From Mucilaginibacter rubeus (lineage in GTDB: Bacteria; Bacteroidota; Bacteroidia; Sphingobacteriales; Sphingobacteriaceae): 64,000 nucleotides of DNA. Positions 62,829 to 64,000 of this stretch are shown here, in pieces. Location of the stretch: contig NZ_CP043450.1 in NCBI RefSeq assembly GCF_003286415.2, positions 5,208,001 to 5,272,000 of the forward strand. The letters run 5' to 3'. The notes beneath the pieces are model-generated. The model ran no database searches and had not been told where the DNA came from. It worked only from the letters and a program-made list of their open reading frames with translations. Each line of letters begins with the position of its first letter. Position 1 is the stretch's first letter. A program made the translations under genes and the position numbers.

Positions 62829-63191
62829 AGCGTGCAACCGAACCGTTCAAGCTGCTAATCAGACCCAGAATAATTTTGCAGGCTATCGAGCATTCCGATA
62901 ATTCAACATATATCGCTGTAAACACGAATCTCATGCGTAATGGCTCCCCAACCTGTAACCTGCTTCGCTCGGTCTGAAAGCCCGGATGACGACCTGGCAA
63001 TCATACGAGGTGCTTCGGCTCGCGAAACTCCTCGTTAAAAATCATTGACAAGATATAACTGTCTGCTGTCATAAAAGGAGGTGCCGGTTGTTGCTGATAA
63101 TGCGACTTTAAATGCTTTATTCATAATTGAAAATTAATGTTTTGACGATCATTTGCTGGTTTCGAAATGTGGTGCATGGACCGCTTCCGAT
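62829..63191. other. Gap with a small hairpin
   Basis: About 360 bases. A stem (ACGAGG at 63005-63010, CCTCGT at 63030-63035, with inner TTCG/CGAA pairs) resembles a regulatory or recombination hairpin but has no other support. AAAGGAGGTG near 63076-63085 looks like a ribosome-binding site but no gene follows it. No tRNA is seen. Confidence 0.4.
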
Positions 63192-63722
63192 TCAGGCGAA
63201 CCTTTCTGACTCAGATATATCAGCCCCTTGTTGACGAACTCCCAGGGATTCAAAACATAGAAATTCCGTTTCTATGTGGTTTCTGACCTCCATAATGGTA
63301 AGCGCATTTCTTAGCACATCGACGTCCTGCGCTGATGAAAATGATGTCATGAAAAGAAAAATGCCGGACGTCATACCGAAGGTTATAACAGTCATATCAT
63401 AATACGCGTCAAGAAAGGGAAAATATTGCAAAACAAATGCATTGGCAACAACCATTGCGACAGCTAATAAGAGCAGGGTCACGGCAATCGACGCGTGTAC
63501 CCAGCGCTTTAGAGTCCTTCCTTTCCTGACCAACTGAATGGATTTATTCATTTTAAACACTGAATCTCGTATCTCATAGAGTTTTTGAATTTGCTCATGA
63601 CATATCGTTAAGCCGCGGCCTTCGTGGTTTGGTATCGAAAGGGTATCACAAATTTCCGGTGACAAGTAAAAATAATGCTTGCTTGTAAATCTATTAAAGC
63701 TGATTGTTGGCAGGTCATTCAT
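63192..63722 (-). CDS. Hypothetical protein with two membrane helices
   Basis: 176 residues from the ATG giving MNDLPTISFNRF; a GTG start 36 bases upstream is also open. The soluble first half (SKHYFYLSPEICDTLSIPNHEGRGLTICHEQIQKLYEIRDSV) is followed by two helices (WVHASIAVTLLLLAVAMVVANAFVL and MTVITFGMTSGIFLFMTSF) and a short cytoplasmic end (DVDVLRNALTIMEVRNHIETEF). I recognise no family. It does not appear to be in an operon within the window. Confidence 0.65.
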   Translation of the reverse strand: MNDLPTISFNRFTSKHYFYLSPEICDTLSIPNHEGRGLTICHEQIQKLYEIRDSVFKMNKSIQLVRKGRTLKRWVHASIAVTLLLLAVAMVVANAFVLQYFPFLDAYYDMTVITFGMTSGIFLFMTSFSSAQDVDVLRNALTIMEVRNHIETEFLCFESLGVRQQGADISESERFA

Positions 63723-64000
63723 AAGGCTTACTGACAAATTTAGATATTTGGCTTGCACCTGTCAAATACAATAATTAAACCAGAACGCCAGTAGAATTTT
63801 TTTTTACTAAGTATTGGTTTATGATTACGATGCAGTTGATTTATTTCCCTTACTTTTTTTCGCTTTCAAGCCAACTCACCGATATCCCGCAATGTTGTTT
63901 AATGCTATCTGATAGTCTTATGCCTGGGAAAAAAGCTTCCTCCGAGTCGGAGCAACTCGGACTTTTCCTGATCACAGTCTGACGACTTTTGCTGAACAAA
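63723..64000. other. Right end of window, no gene identified
   Basis: A short hairpin, TCCGAGT and ACTCGGA, occurs near 63940-63960. It resembles TCCGACTCGGA near 38547 upstream of the HTH gene, but the two are too short to call a repeat pair. No coding frame is supported. Confidence 0.4.

Noticed and set aside
63005..63035. Hairpin resembling an integron attC site
   Set aside because: The arms are short, the conserved GTTRRRY/RYYYAAC cores are not both present, and there is no integron integrase or cassette array.
37000..64000. Second copy of the tRNA-Ser 3' end as right attachment site
   Set aside because: Reading for GGTTCGAATCCC and CCTCTCCG found no convincing match; it may lie beyond the window.

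Overview
The window comes from a Bacteroidota chromosome, most likely Sphingobacteriaceae (Mucilaginibacter- or Pedobacter-like). I infer this from the 16S/23S type, from promoters of the Bacteroidota form (TTG/TTTG, about 19-20 bp, TAnnTTTG), from few Shine-Dalgarno sites, and from the gene families: glycine-rich DUF1399-like protein, GH172, DUF1080, PorT-like barrel and a Bacteroidota-type tyrosine integrase. Genus assignment is inference; no database was searched.

Left half (1-35.9 kb) looks like ordinary chromosome. It holds a GH172 enzyme, a Crp-like regulator, a pirin, and a complete rRNA operon on the minus strand (16S, tRNA-Ile, tRNA-Ala, 23S, 5S, about 9.9 to 4.4 kb) with two tandem promoters. 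These are followed by an RsmF-like methyltransferase, a barrel protein, a GH3 enzyme, a UvrD-type helicase-nuclease and an M28 peptidase. A LytS/LytTR two-component pair (with a DUF1080 gene between its halves) lies beside an ABC exporter, with candidate LytTR sites between them. A bacteriophytochrome module (kinase, two receivers, heme oxygenase) makes and senses its own biliverdin. Then come an ABC exporter, frr, a sterol-desaturase-family enzyme, diadenylate cyclase, a truncated haemoglobin and a polyprenyl synthase. Several dispersed inverted repeats of the form GTCATTGCGAGG...CCTCGCAATGAC sit in the gaps.

At 35.87 kb a tRNA-Ser(GGA) gene is followed at once by a tyrosine integrase, a DUF1016 nuclease and two small regulators, the signature of an integrated element. 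Its cargo, on the minus strand (46.5 to 39.2 kb), is the most interesting locus: a complete grasp-with-spasm RiPP operon. It contains a DUF6624 protein, a small secreted protein, a 59-residue double-glycine precursor peptide (too short for usual ORF cut-offs), an ATP-grasp ligase, an unassigned 52-residue ORF, a SPASM-domain maturase without a radical-SAM motif, a C39-peptidase ABC exporter and an HlyD adaptor. A hairpin separates the precursor from the enzymes. A decayed ParA gene lies just beyond it. I did not find the right end of the element.

The right part (47.4-64 kb) has a three-gene glycogen-to-trehalose operon (glgX, treZ and a fused treY-malQ). It then has loosely packed genes: DUF72, cupin, di-haem peroxidase, Hc1-like histone, a PAS sensor lacking an ATPase domain, DUF1003 and small hypothetical proteins.
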